Positions 11,561 to 23,397 of a stretch of 64,000 nucleotides of DNA are shown in pieces. The notes beneath the pieces are model-generated. The model was not told the DNA's origin, ran no database searches, and worked only from the letters and a program-made list of their open reading frames with translations. This DNA is from Toxorhynchites rutilus septentrionalis (lineage: Eukaryota > Arthropoda > Insecta > Diptera > Culicidae): contig NC_073745.1 of the NCBI RefSeq assembly GCF_029784135.1, positions 115,739,216 through 115,803,215 of the forward strand, written 5' to 3'. The translations under genes and the position numbers were made by a program. Every line of letters starts with the position of its first letter. The stretch's first letter is position 1.

Positions 11561-12141
11561 AAATGTTACACATATTTCAACCAAAAATATTCCAATCAAA
11601 CATGACAATTGAAAATTTTTGGAAAAAGTCTGAAGGAAAAAGAGAAAATTCGGAAAATTAAATTCCCTTATGTTCTTCAATTACATAGTGACAAGCGTTG
11701 TTAGTCCATTTGATGTTTGCTCTAACGAAATATCTTTAACTTCTTCTGTCTATTCCAATAAAAATGGATTGCCGAATATGTTGATAAGAGCAAAACTCGA
11801 AGAAGGAATTGTCCGATTTAGGGCCGTCTTTGTTCTATGATATTTTCTCTATCAAACATTTATTCCATGTAACGGAGAAACATATTATTTGCAAGTGGTT
11901 GAAAAATCTTGAACGAGAATTGTCTCAGAAAATAATCTGATATTATAATGATGAGTTTTGGTAGTAGTACTAAGAATTTTATAGTAAAGGGTAAATTCAA
12001 CGGGGTCGATTAAAAGATCAATCAATGAACAGTTCTGCGATTTGACCCATGAACTTGCGCTTAGTAAAAAATGTGAACGTTTAAAGGTATTGATAACAAA
12101 AAACAAATTTTGGGCGGGACGAAGTTTTCCGGGTCAGCTAG
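11561..12141 (+). mobile_element. Helitron-like 3' half ending CTAG|T
   Basis: Downstream of the tandem array lies the family tail: a 'tttggaaaaagtctgaaggaaa' block, the 'gtccgattta' and 'tattccatgtaacgg' blocks, a 'gatgagttttggtag' block and finally GGGCGGGACGAAGTTTTCC, GGGTCAGCTAG at 12141 and a T. Array and tail together form one copy of at least 1.7 kb. Its 5' TC end was not found upstream of 10444. No Rep or helicase coding is present, so the copy is non-autonomous. Confidence 0.6.
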
Positions 12142-12242
12142 TAAATAAATACAAAATAAATAAATAAAAATAAGTATGGGAAAAAGTTGTGGCTAACCAC
12201 GTGCAAAACTTACTATAATGAAGATAAATTTTTATTGGTATA

Positions 12243-12454
12243 CTAGCTGACCCGGCGAACTTCGTGCCGCCCAAAATTATTGTTTTGATATGAATTATTT
12301 AGATCAAATTTCTAAACTTTTTCTCATCATAACATTGTACTATGGCCAGAATACAACAAATTCAACAAAATGAATACGGCTCAAAAGAGACCTTTTTTAT
12401 CTTCGGATTTTGCCATTAGCAACACATTTGGCCTTCCTTTTCTATTTATATAGA
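12243..12454 (-). mobile_element. Short complete Helitron-like element (212 bp)
   Basis: Read on the minus strand, the element starts TCTATATAAATAG after an A and ends CCGGGTCAGCTAG before a T. That is the A/T insertion, 5' TC and 3' CTRR pattern of Helitrons. The 3' terminal 30 bp match the longer copies, with GGCACGAAG in place of GGGACGAAG. The internal part includes 'atgtgttgctaatggcaaaa'. It has no coding capacity. It lies 100 bp from the end of the preceding copy in opposite orientation. Confidence 0.6.
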
Positions 12455-12742
12455 TAGGAATGCGTTATTCCGCCTGAAAATCCATTCCCTCTTTCAAACA
12501 AAGATCAATTTCGTTAGCGCAAACATTGAATGGTCCTACAACGCTTATCATGATGTAATTCAAAACATATGGGAAATTAATTTTCCGAATTTTCCGAAAA
12601 ATTTCCTATTTTTCTTTCCATAACATTGATTTACGGACAGAGATGAATGCGTCAAAATAAATATGGCTCAAATCGGACGATTCCTTCTTCGGGTTTTGAG
12701 CTTAGCAACACATTTGGCCTTACATTTTTATTTATATAGATT
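12455..12742 (-). mobile_element. Second Helitron-like 5' end, partial copy
   Basis: On the minus strand a second start, TCTATATAAATAAAAATG, lies at 12742. It runs through the same 'ggccaaatgtgttgcta' and 'gtccgattt' blocks as the neighbouring copies. No matching 3' end lies between it and the 212-bp element, so it is either truncated or was the host into which the 212-bp copy inserted. Confidence 0.45.
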
Positions 12743-13139
12743 ATTGCAATGAAATACAAAATATATAAACACTGTGGGTTTCAATTGGCACATCGGCACA
12801 TAAATTATTTGCAGAACATATCACTCAAAGTATCATCCATCGACGATTTTTGCCGCATTATTGCCTTCAATGGATTTCCTGCAGAATCTACCTGTTTGTT
12901 TTAAGGTTATCAACAATACAGGTTATGTGGTTATATTTCGATGTACTATAGCATTTGTATCGAATTAGAGCACCCTTAATCGATTGAAACAAGTGGTGAT
13001 CAGAAGGGGCAAGATTTGGGCCAAAGAATGTGCCCAGCAGATCCTCGCATCAATTTATTTTCAAATATTTTTTTCAACAGTGAAGCAACATGAGGTCGAG
13101 TGTTGTCATGATATAGTGTTAAAGAGGAATATTCTACAC

Positions 13140-13221
13140 GTCTTTCAATCAATGTATCAACTCGATTATATACAGTGAAAAGAAATCGGAGACTGTATAT
13201 AATCGAGTGTGATCTGTATAA
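13140..13221 (+). mobile_element. pogo-like MITE terminus
   Basis: The sequence holds ACTCGATTATATACAGTG, 'aaaagaaat' and then ACTGTATATAATCGAGTG, ending ATCTG before TA at 13222. It aligns with the left 80 bp of the element at 47860 read in reverse complement. It is therefore one end of a further copy; the rest of the element upstream was not identified. The two motifs are inverted and could form a hairpin of 17 pairs. Confidence 0.6.
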
Positions 13222-16048
13222 TAAAAATAATTAATATGTTTTCAATTGTTTTGAAAAACAAATTGCAAACGCTTACTCGCGAACCTGTAACTTTCAATTC
13301 TGGTTGTTATTACCCACTTGGTTGATATCCGCCCGTTCACCACGAGTTTGTTCTTCGACCATTCGCATCCGATTCGACATTAGACTGATCATAACGCATT
13401 TAAACTCTAACTAACATTGCTGAAAGATGACTGAATATCGGTTTCTATGTGGTTATTTGGAATGATGTCATTTGAACATTAATCGATCAACTATATAAAA
13501 ACCAACAGTTTTAATCTGACATTTCCCTATGCTCGTAAATCAAATTTGAACTCGATACTCCGCAATGCACAAACCAATAAAGATACAGTAGTGTTCACAT
13601 AATTCAAAGCTACCTCTCACATCACCTAACGTGTGAGTACCTCTGACAGCCCAGGCACCTGTTCAAATGAGAACAAATCCTACCCTAAAAAAATCAAGCT
13701 AATCGCACATCACAACATGCTGGTAACATCCTGATGTAATCCCCCGAATATCCAACTGATCTCCCTTCTCGAAAAAGGATTATGTATTGCTAACTCAGTA
13801 ACTCAGTAAGAGGAATTCTTCCTAAATCTTTGTTCCTGAGTAATTTCGAAATTCCGCGGAAACATGTTTGTTCGTATTAGGGATGAACAGATAAGTTCGG
13901 TCAATTATATTCCTTTGGCCGAAAGAATACTCAATTCTATAATTATGTCCGTATTACATAATTTGTGAATATTTTATGCTTGAACTACTTGTTATCTAAC
14001 AGGGAGGAATAGCAATTTTCGATATTTCTCTTTACATTGAAAGCATCAAAAGTAATGCATTTCAAAGTTGAGCGGAATTGAGTTTACGGTATAAATCGAA
14101 TCACCATGCGAATAGTGCACGTGACCATCGGGCCTCGTTTCCCCACGAGAATGCGCAAAAACCTGTTTACCTAACCTTTCTCAGGGGGTGTTTGGCTGAT
14201 CCATAAATCCCATACTTTCACGTGCATCGTAAGCATGGTTTTCCCACCTCGAATGGGTTTTCGTTTCTCTGTATCCATTCTTTCCGAGCACCGATGCTCT
14301 CAAGAGGCAAGCCAAACCTACAAGCCTGTTTGGCCGCTACAATCGGCTCATGTAGCGAGCGCGCGCAAAATGTAATAAAAATTCATGTAATAAGTTTTGA
14401 AATTTATTTTTCTGCCAGCTGTCTGGTTGCTAGCGTCTCCATCGGGAAACGAGCGACCCGATGTTCGTTTACATTGTTCCACACGGAACAGAAACATACA
14501 CACACACACATACACACACACACACGAACGTCCACCCACTCACTCGATGGCACGGTTCGGTTCTGCAGATTTGCTTCTGAAACTTTTCTGGATTTCGCCC
14601 CCGAGTAAATTCTCATTCTTCTCGTTAATAACCTTTAGCGCATTATCACACAAGACATGCAGAGAGAAAAATGGTTCATTTTCGAGCAGAGCATAATCTG
14701 TTTACTTTTAGTGTATGAATTTGAAAAGAAGTTTTTCAGCTGATGGAAACCCCCCGCTGGCGGTTCTTCTCGAATAATTGGCTTGCAAAGAGGCTACAAT
14801 CCGTACGGTTCAAATTCAGATTCAGGATACACGCTGGAAATGTTCATATCGAACAGTCATCGCTTATTCTCAGCGCCAGAGGTTGCGGTGGAGCAAAACG
14901 ACGATCCTTGAAGATAACGAAGCGTAAAGTGTGCACGTACAACGTGAGCAGCATCCGATACCGGTGCCTGAATCAACCACTCTTCACTCCACCAAAGCGC
15001 ACCTGTTTTCAGCGCGGAGTGAGGTTTGGTGGTAATGATAATGCTGGTGTGTGACGCCCTCTGAATGTGTGTTCGAAGAATGAGAAAATGGTACGAGACA
15101 GCATTCTCAAGGGGGTGGCATCCTTGGGTACATGGGACGAGAAATGAAAAACACATCTTCAAGTCCCACATACACACACACACACACATCCACAAAGCCT
15201 AGTTTGTATACATAAACATTTATCGTTTATGGGTGCGTTTATCTAACTTTAACATGAAAGCAATTTCAAGCAACTCAGCGGCTCGGTATACAATCACCTC
15301 CATCCTCCGTCTCACGTTTTTCATTGCTGCAAATGTGCTCCTGCCTTATGATGGAAGGCTGTTATGAGTTTGTGAGTACGGAAGAATCACGGGATACCAG
15401 TCTGCCAGAAGCTTGTTATGATTATTATATTTTTTGTGCTCCCTGGTTGTAATGTTCAACGCCAATAAACAGGTAGGCACCCGCCGAGTGAGGGTTGAAT
15501 CTGACGGGATTTGATTTTAGGTAAACTCTTTCCTCAGCGCATACCCTCGCCTCTTATCACTCAGTTCAGAGTTGTGCGGTGATTTGGGAATGATATGATG
15601 GTTTCGACTATCCAATGTGAACCATGCTGTTTTCACTAAAACAGCTGTATCGAACAATCTGAGATTTGCACATGGTACCGTAGATTTCCAGAAAGGTTTC
15701 TTCGATATACGCACAGTTTTACTTGAATATTCAGTAAAACTATGGATAATCTATTCTGATTCTTGGTCCGTTTCACTCGGATATATGCATGCTATTGTAA
15801 TAAGTTGATGGCAATCGTCACTTCATCGGTAGAACCGGATGATGACAACGGCCGACAACTTACGGAATACTATTCTGCATCTAATATCAGTTACAGAAGA
15901 ATAACATTGCGGATGAACTTGGATTCTTGCCTAAATAATAGTTGATGTTCTTGTCAAATTGATGAAGAAATTCGAATTCGAACATCATTTATTATATTAA
16001 CCATCATGACGAAAGGAAGAACAACAATAAACTTTTCTAAATATTAAG
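13222..16048. other. No gene recognised; single-copy-looking DNA
   Basis: No coding exon can be supported. 14500-14525 and 15165-15190 are CA microsatellites of about 10-13 repeats each, interrupted by T. 14200-15300 has balanced base composition and overlapping open frames of up to 128 codons that read through the microsatellite, which argues against coding. 15920-16048 is AT-rich and ends at the TA target of the next element. 13810-13865 may hold weak repeats. Confidence 0.35.
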
Positions 16049-17539
16049 TAGGGGAACTGGGAGTAAGCCAGGCCCCATAAGGTAAGTATTGTTTAGTGAG
16101 ATCTGCGGGCACATATTGCTATGTTTCCCTCACAGAATCATTATCTAGATTATTTTATATTTTTTATATACTATTATCAGTGCTTTTGAACGGCTATTTT
16201 TCAAGTAATAGTCAATTTTTAAAGCTAACATAAAAACAGAGTTCACCAACATGTGCGGGTGAAACCGGCACCCCATGACACTCTCAATTTGTCAATAAAT
16301 ACACTTGACTCCAGCTGAACCAATTTGAATGTGGCAACCGCCAAATGGGAGGTATTCGAATTCTAGATGTCACTATAGAATATGATTCGAATCGCTCAAC
16401 TGCTTCCGGAGATATGGTCGGAACAGGCTCCGGTGAACATGGAATATGGGAAAGAAATGAATTTGATAATAGGCAAATCTATCATGCGGCACCTCAAACC
16501 ACACAACAATTCAATTACTAGTTCGATGGAATCTAGTTCATAGTTTTGAGCTTACCACCTCTCACAAAACGTGATCCTGTAATGTAGACTTGGGGATTTC
16601 AAAGTATTCGAAGCACGTTTGACAGAAGCTCCACCAACGATAGTCGCTTTTACAAGGGTGAGGTTCTTCTGGGGCCCACACTCACAATTCGATTTCCTTG
16701 GGAGCTGCGAGACATCTGAAATAGATGGAAAATATGTCCCAGTAACCTTCAACTAACTGGAAATAATGCCGGGCTCACTCCACTCAATTGGTGACGGTCT
16801 TTCCCAAACAGCATACATTTTTTAAAGAGACTATTTTATATAAATTTATTGCTTCAACTTAACTCAACTCGAATCCCAGTGAAAGATAACAATCCAGGGG
16901 ACAAACTATAGAACAACGAAAAAGGATTTGAAACCGCGTTCAAGAATAGAAGCTTAAATTCCACTACCGAAAAATATATCCGGTTGCACATCATCGACGC
17001 TCGCGTTTGTTTTGATTAATATTTTAAAATTTGACGAATCACGGTGGGTTGGATTTGATTTAAAACGTTTAAAATAATAAATACTAACATGTGCAGTGCT
17101 CAAAAACATACTTAATTAGGGTTTTCTAGTAAAACTCAAGGGGTGCCGGTCTTACCCTCAGTGATGGGCTTATCTAAAGTGACCAGATGGTCAGAGGTCT
17201 AACGCGGGACACAAAAAACAAAACGTTATGTATATACGTTATGTGAACATAAACGAAAGTTTAGCGAGTCTAAACTGATCAGTATTATTTCTTTCTGAGT
17301 ATCGGCACTCAGTTGTGATTTTTTTGTGGTTTAGATTTACGCTTGGCAAGCACGATTCAAATTCTACAATTTTCTTCAAATTACCGAAATTCCAATTCAT
17401 TTTTCATCGATTTTAGTGTTAACGTATGCATTCAAAAAAAAAAAAAAGGATAATTTATAGGAACAAATTTTCTTTAAATCTTACGTTTATTAAGTCTACA
17501 ACAAAAATGATTCAATGCTGTTGATTCGCAGCAGCAGCA

Positions 17540-18230
17540 GCATTGCCAAGCAACTTGATGATTTTTCCATACTGCAAGCTCCACCCCACAGCGAAGGAGT
17601 TGGACATCCTGAGGCACTTTGTGTTCGCCAGATATAGCCGATCTGGTATTTACAATATCATCTGTTTGCTGCTCCTTAAGCCGGGAGATCCAAGCAACCG
17701 GTCAAACGGTGGAGAAGAATCTGGCCAAAATGGACATTTTTATGCGAAAGCGTCAGACGAGACCGGCCATATCTGAGCAGCAGTCAATCACCCAGAAGGA
17801 GTAGCTTGAGGTGTTGATGAAAAACTTCTTTCCGGCGAAGGAAGTGAGAAACTTCTTTTCGAACTCATACTGAAAGACGAGACGTACTTGATGCTAGAAT
17901 TCAACGAATGGCAGGGGACCGGGTACTTTACGTTCCCCAGGTAAGCGATGACGTCGAATGTATCATTCACATCAAGTTCTCGAAGAAGGTCCTTCTCTGA
18001 CAGACGTGGAGGGAATGTCCAAGCCGCTCTTCTTTCGAGTCATATGGTGAACGGGGAGATATATAGTACGAAGTGGGGTTGGGAAGGTGATGTGGTCTTT
18101 ATGCCGAACCTGGGATCAGCCCAACACGTCGATATACATCTTTTCATCGGCCATGGTTCAGTTTCCGGCCAACTTCCGTAAGACCGCCCAGCGCTTCATT
18201 TAAGATACTTCATCAAACAACTCTGCCTCT
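17540..18230 (+). pseudogene. Tc1/mariner-superfamily transposase fragment
   Basis: With several frameshifts the plus strand encodes a recognisable transposase relic. VEKNLAKMDIFMRKRQTRP near 17710-17765 is a spacer region before the catalytic core; KDETYLMLEFNEWQGTGYF near 17873-17930 carries the first catalytic acid (the D of KDETY), and NGEIYSTK near 18045-18080 follows. The second and third catalytic motifs (PDLASAHY and RPVENFW types) are missing. No terminal repeats of its own were found. The family is related to the DD37E-DD39D elements. Dead. Confidence 0.6.
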
Positions 18231-18605
18231 TCCTGTCGAGTATACACTAGTTCTTCCGGCTTATTTAACACGTTAAACCCTGACCGAGCTAGGGGACCAA
18301 AGATGAACTTCTCATCTGACTCACGTTGGTCCCTGCGGATCAATAGGGGACTTTTATAAAAATCATTTTCCAATGTTGTTGCTGTCGCTTGCAGTTGACA
18401 CTCTCTAAACCAGGGTATCTCAAAGTGGTCGATATCGACCCCTTGGGGTCGATTTCGGTTTCCTAGGGGTCAACAGAAACGAAAATTGATTTTGGGGGTC
18501 GACGGGGTCTGAATATCGACCTTTATAAAAAACACAAGTTCTTATTTGAAATAATTAAGATACTCCATGAGTTGTGTAACGCGAACCACTCTGTTATAAA
18601 AATGA

Positions 18606-19316
18606 CCAGAGGTGGCTCATTTGATCCTGTAAAAATTTCTGAAAAAATCTGTATATTTGTATTTTTTAGCAAAAAAATCTGTATCAAAACAGAAACGGAA
18701 AAAATGGAAAGAAAGGTTTATTTTCATTTTGAATTTAATGTTCTTAGTTATGGTTTGTTGAGGTCGTATCAATACAACAATATAATTCATAAAAAAAGTT
18801 TTCGCATAATACATTGTATGATGTTTATACAAGGTTTTCTTGAACTTTGTTTTTCCTAAATTTTCCGTCAATTTCATCCTTGACGCTCCTCCTTGAGTCG
18901 ATAAATAGTTCTTTGCTTTCAAAATAGAGTCCATTATTATGGAAGTCAACCGCTTTCAGAATTTTGTTTTGTTGGCATTGTGAAGCGAGAATGTATTATT
19001 ATCATGAAGTGTCTCAAAAATATCCTTAGCAGGAATGAAGAAGTGAGATGACATTTCATATGGTTCAACATTTTTATAAATCAAGGTACATATCTTCATG
19101 ACTCAACGACAAAAAAAACAATGTTTATTAGTAAGAAGGTAGACAGAGAAAATGAACTGTAATTAATTCAATATTTCGATTTGAATTTGAAAAAAATAAC
19201 ATTGAATTCTGTATCTTTGCAGAAAATCTGTAATTCTGTATACACAGATTCTGTATCTGAAATTTGGCGAAAAATCTGTTAAAATACAGAATATTCTGTA
19301 GATGCGGCAACCCTGG
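18606..19316. repeat. Degenerate CTGTAT-rich repeat inside the hAT
   Basis: Between the hAT left end and its coding remains lies a stretch with many copies of CTGTAT/CTGTAA and their complements at both ends. The right edge reads CCAGGGTTGCCGCATC on the minus strand and the left edge CCAGAGGTGGCTCATT on the plus strand, a weak inverted pair. This may be a MITE that inserted into the hAT. No coding is seen. Confidence 0.4.
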
Positions 19317-19869
19317 GAATGACTAATATCTAATATAGAAAATATTATTTCTGTACATTTTAAAAACTCAACAAGACGATGCGTGTTGACAAGATGAAAA
19401 TATAAAAATACAAAAAGTACAAGATGAAAAATTCGGCAGGTAAAAAAACGTGAACAGGTTCGTGCAAGATGATGTGTTTGAGCGTACGAATTACCTAGGC
19501 ATGTTTAACATTCCTCTGTTTTTTAAACATATACGTGATTTAACACGAAGGGAGTCATCATCAAATTCGAGTCCTAATATGCTTCTGATATTTTACTGTA
19601 TAACAAGCTTGCCCTTAGGTTGCAAGTTCATAAGCGTTCCGAAATACGTTGGATCTTGAATGATAATGTACTCAACTTCTAATTTAATTCAAGAGATTAC
19701 AGAGTTTTTACATAGCTAAATGAAGTGAACACTTTATACTAGAGTGATTGCAGAAAGAATTTACAAAATGCTTGGTAATCTATGTGCATGGCGAAACATT
19801 TTTTTTTCAAAATTATTTCAGGAATCTTGAGATGGGTCGCGAAGAGGGAAAAATGTTATTCAATGGATT

Positions 19870-20990
19870 ATAGACCAACAGATTTTCTCTCCAGCTGGAC
19901 GAGTCTACATTACCCAGCAATGACGCTCTGTTGTTAGGGTATGTTCGATACATTAAAGATAAAAATATGTGCCAAGAAATGATTTTAGCATATATGAAGA
20001 CTGATACCAGAGGAGAATCGATCGGTTTTTTTTTACAGAAAAAGCTATTCCATGGAAGAACATTGAGACTGATGGTACACCACCAATGGTTGGACGTCAT
20101 CGTGGTTTTACAGCTCACTCAAGGTTACAACTGTGTAAGGTAGTGACCATTCACTTCGTGCTTCACAGACTGCATTTAGTGGCAAAAAATTTGAGCCCTA
20201 GATCGCATCAGTCTTTACTATATGTTACGAGTGCTATCAAAAACCTTCGAACCTTCTTTGAACACTCGATTATTTGTTCAGTTATATGAGAGAAACGACG
20301 AAATCTTTACTCGGTAACTTCTACACGCTGGAGTTCGCTGACCACCAAGAGTCAGCTTTTCTCAGTAAGTAAGATTCTCAGCTTTTTCTCAGAATTTGTG
20401 TTTCAGCTGCAAAGTGACGATTTCAACTTGATTGAAACAATATCAATAATATCGGCCCTTCTGACAAAACTTTCAAAACAAAATTTAAGCAGAAGAGTAC
20501 ATTCACAGTTTCCGCATTTGTCAAAATAATCACAAAAGCTTCAGAACCATGTTATATTATCATATGTCACTCACTTGGAAGCATTACACAAGGATTTTAC
20601 TAAAATATTTCTGGATCTTCAAAATTTTCATATTCTTCAATGGATAATAATTCGGTACTAGATCACATCCATGGAAAGAGCCAAGGTGACCATGCAAGAA
20701 AAGTTGATTATCATCAACACAGATGAGGAGCTCAGGAGCTGTCATATGTTCTGGTTATAAAGAAGCATTGGAAAACAGTATCCCGCGATGTAAGACATAG
20801 CTGAATAATATCTTCTCGTTTTTCCATCATCATACATTGTCGCAGAAGGCTTCATTATGGTCACAAACAACGCGAAACAGAATGTTGAAAATCAACGAAC
20901 GCGAAGATTTAAGGCTTTAACTAACCAATATTGAAAATCAACGAACGCGAAGATTTAAGGCTTTAACTAACCAATATTGAACCGTATTTT
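19870..20990 (+). pseudogene. hAT transposase remains (ZBED5-type)
   Basis: The transposase can be followed through at least three frames. LDESTLPSNDALLLGYVRYI at about 19893-19950 is the start of the RNase H-like core. TDGTPPMVGRHRGF at about 20070-20110 has the second catalytic D, and IHFVLHRLHLVAKNL at about 20149-20195 is the conserved histidine-rich block. LQSDDFNLIE..LSKQNLSRR at about 20406-20485 follows. The C-terminal dimerisation region is visible in FPSSYIVAEGF near 20822-20855 and continues through a duplicated 46-bp block. The BED zinc finger was not found. Stops and shifts make it non-functional. Confidence 0.78.
20885..20976 (+). repeat. 46-bp perfect tandem duplication in hAT coding remains
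   Basis: A 46-bp unit beginning TTGAAAATCAACGAACGCG occurs twice, at 20885-20930 and 20931-20976, with no visible mismatch. Since 46 is not a multiple of three, it shifts the reading frame of the hAT C-terminal segment. The perfect identity suggests a recent event in an already decayed copy. Confidence 0.9.
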
Positions 20991-21128
20991 GATATTTTGG
21001 TAGTTGTGGACAGATTGGCTTGCGATTAGAATGTTTTTATAGGTCGTGAGTAATTTATATTAATGATTATTTATCACACTTGATATTTACTAAATTTTAT
21101 TTCTATTTATTTTGTTCAATATGATGAA

Positions 21129-21275
21129 TTTTTTTTTGTATAATAGTGACTTTCAAGACATTTGACTGGTTTGTCACATTACTTTCATTTTTTGGAAGAA
21201 TATCGAGAGTGTGAATTCAACTCGTGATCTTCTGCGTGAGAGGTGCGGATGTTACTACTACGCCAGATCGCCTCC
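21129..21275 (-). mobile_element. tRNA-derived SINE (family B), copy 1
   Basis: On the minus strand the head reads GGAGGCGATCTGGCGTAGT, contains the A-box-like TGGCGTAGTAGTAACA and the B-box-like GAGTTGAATTCAC, and ends in an A-rich tail (21129-21140). Two more copies occur at 23659-23818 and 57908-58057. The element would be transcribed by RNA polymerase III and mobilised by a LINE. A target duplication could not be read clearly here. Confidence 0.75.
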
Positions 21276-21740
21276 GTGAGAAAATAATGTCAAGTTTATT
21301 TATTTAACCGTCTGCAATGTTTTCAAACTGATAATTATTCAGTATGAAAAAAACTAAAGATATTATTTTCAATGAAATGTGGCTATGGTGGTCTAAGGTA
21401 CGACTTAATTCTGGAAAAGGGGTCGCTTGTCCAAAACAGTTTGTTAACCCTTGTTCTAAACAAAGAGCCCAATATCGGTGCGATGAAACCAGTTCTACGT
21501 ATTAATCTTTGGATGCATTAGAAGCGCTCTTGAACAGTCTGCCAAATAAAAGTTTTGTTTTGAGGTTCATCCATTTAAGAAAATCAACATGATCAAATTG
21601 TGATATTGAAATATATTGATATCGCGGGACATTTTCGTTTCTTTTGCCAAATGCGGGACGTTTCGCGGGATGGAAGCTTACGCGGGACATTTTGTTGAAA
21701 TGCGGGACTGTCCAGTTTAGGCTTACCCCCAGTTCCCCTA

Positions 21741-22484
21741 CCCACTAAACGACACGACCGTCAGGTCCAGCGAGTGGAATTATTGGAATTAAGTACCATT
21801 TAAAGTAACAAACATCAAAGTTAGTTAAGGTTTTTTTTTATTTTCTCGCCAAAATGCATTGTAAACTTGATTGTTTCAATCAATCGGCTAATTCCAATGT
21901 TTTACAAATATATTCTACACCAGCAAATGAAAGAATTTCAAATGAAAGCAACGGAATCGTTATAAGTAACGTACGTTTTGATTTAGAGTCAGTTTCAAGC
22001 AAATGGGTTGGACTCAAGAAAACGTAATTGATCGGATAGCAGAATACAAGTGATTATTTGATCAGTAAACGTTCTGGAATTTCTGAGAAAATAACACTAT
22101 TGATATTCTCAGGGTGTATTTTGCTCACTAACCATGCAAAAAATGTGTGTATGAGGTGATCCTCGCTTTTGCTATTCAGTCGAATACATCCAGCAACACA
22201 TGTGGGACAGAATACGTGTAATGTTAGAATAAAGTTCATTAAAGGCATCATTTTTTGTTTGAACACACGTGCTGTAATATCATGATAATGCGTTGCGTAT
22301 TGACCTGGCAATAGCAAAGGCTGTGTCGGCGTTGCTCATGATTGCGTCTCGCAAGTGAATGTATGCTTCCTCACACCGCTCATGTTTATTGTGTTGTAGG
22401 AATCGCAGCCGTTCGCTGTCTACCTTCGCGTAAACGGCGACCATGAATTGTTGGCACAGTCCACGATATTGTAAAATGACGTTT
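21741..22484. other. No gene recognised
   Basis: Moderately AT-rich DNA. 21900-22010 holds 'atttcaaatgaaagcaac' and 'agagtcagtttcaagcaaa', echoing the pogo-like family near 3480-3550, so a small fragment of that repeat may be present. 22050-22320 has an 87-codon minus-strand open frame containing several cysteines but no recognisable domain. Confidence 0.3.
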
Positions 22485-22486
22485 TA

Positions 22487-23397
22487 TTTTTGACGTAGAA
22501 CTACGTCTTTCAGGAAGGGTGCCAAATCAGAAAACAGGTCACGTTTTTATGAAATGAAGTTAACGTTAATAACTATTTTCACTGTGAACGAATTCTCATG
22601 ATTCGAATACCAATCGAATCGGAAATTCTCTAAGATTTGTTTGATATGCTATTCATTACAATTCGTTAATCTCTAAAAGGTTTAAATTCATGGAAACTGG
22701 AGGAACTTCCTTTTTCCCATATATTTGTTCTGCCGATTTGTGTGCTAACTTTTCCCGTATTTGGAATGCTTATAATTCGAACATTTCTTAACAGATCGGA
22801 AAGATGTTTTCATTAATTTTTCTACGCGTCTATCACAACTAATAAAATGTTATTTTTCATGAGATGAACAATTGAATAACTGTAAAATGTCAAGCGTTAT
22901 ATAAACGCCTTAACTGGCAAGATTTGATTGGCCCGATTTACGGTTTCCCCAACACAGACTTCAAAATTAATGTGCCTAGGGGAATCCGCTTTGCAAATAC
23001 ATGCAAGAATTTTTTGGTGTTGAGTATTTTGTCCTTGCTTGTCGTTGTGCAGACCGGAATATGTTTTCCTAAAACATACTTTTAAACTGAGAAGCCTGGG
23101 AAAATTGGCATTTCAGATACTAGAGGCGAATGAACTTTCGCGGTTTGAGAACTACACAAACATGAGATGTGCAATAATTTCAGAGGGAAATGTCAAATAC
23201 AATGATCGTTTGACAATTTTTCCGTTCCCATATTTTGGTAGTTCTAGGCATCATATCAATCGAAGAAGGACGTTCATCGAATTTATTTGCAACGAAAAAC
23301 AAAATCTATTACAAAAATTTCGATGCATTCTAAAATAATATCGGAAGTGGTAAACAAGTAGATTGCATAATGTAATTGCGTAGTTCTACGTCGAAAA
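22487..23397. mobile_element. 911-bp MITE with GACGTAGAACTACG ends
   Basis: The left end TTTTTGACGTAGAACTACG and the right end, reverse-complemented TTTTCGACGTAGAACTACG, match at 18 of 19 positions. TA flanks both sides (22485-22486 and 23398-23399). The interior has a 99-codon frame at 23039-23338 with no recognisable domain. An inverted, diverged partial relative lies at 25560-25745. Superfamily is probably Tc1/mariner-like from the TA duplication; no transposase is seen. Confidence 0.72.

Larger units (their letters stand above)
18411..21453 (+). mobile_element. hAT element, ZBED/SPIN-like ends
   Basis: The left end reads CAGGGTATCTCAAAGTGG followed by GGTCGATATCGACCCC, like the 'CAG.GGTTCTCAA...GGTCGCGACCCC' ends of SPIN-type hATs. 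The right end is GGGGTCGC..TTTGTTAACCCTTG. Flanks CTCTAAAC (18403-18410) and TTCTAAAC (21454-21461) give an 8-bp target duplication with one mismatch. Length is 3,043 bp. It holds transposase remains in the middle and a SINE on its right side. Confidence 0.8.
17175..21719. mobile_element. hAT-like element inserted in the MITE
   Basis: Left end TAAAGTGACCAGATGG and right end (reverse complement) TAAACTGGACAGTCCC are similar but diverged; both ends carry GCGGGAC motifs just inside. Flanks GGCTTATC (17167-17174) and GGCTTACC (21720-21727) form an 8-bp target duplication with one mismatch, as expected for hAT. Removing it restores a continuous right end of the outer MITE. It contains a decayed Tc1/mariner-type coding segment and another hAT element. 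Confidence 0.62.
16051..21738. mobile_element. TA-flanked MITE, outermost layer of a nest
   Basis: The outer ends read GGGGAACTGGGAGTAAGCC at the left and, reverse-complemented, GGGGAACTGGGGGTAAGCC at the right, with TA at 16049-16050 and 21739-21740. Without the insertion at 17175-21719 the element is about 1.1 kb. A GGGGTGCCGGT motif also occurs inverted inside, at about 16258-16275 and 17139-17150. No coding sequence belongs to this layer. Superfamily uncertain; the TA duplication suggests Tc1/mariner. Confidence 0.72.

Noticed and set aside
12984..13178. 64-codon frame with phrase RRGKIWAKECAQQILAS
   Set aside because: It reads like a conserved protein piece, but I could not place it in a family and it runs into the pogo-like terminus.
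14222..14696. Frames of 99-128 codons across the CA microsatellite
   Set aside because: The histidine-threonine and valine-cysteine runs are translations of CA/GT repeats, not protein features.
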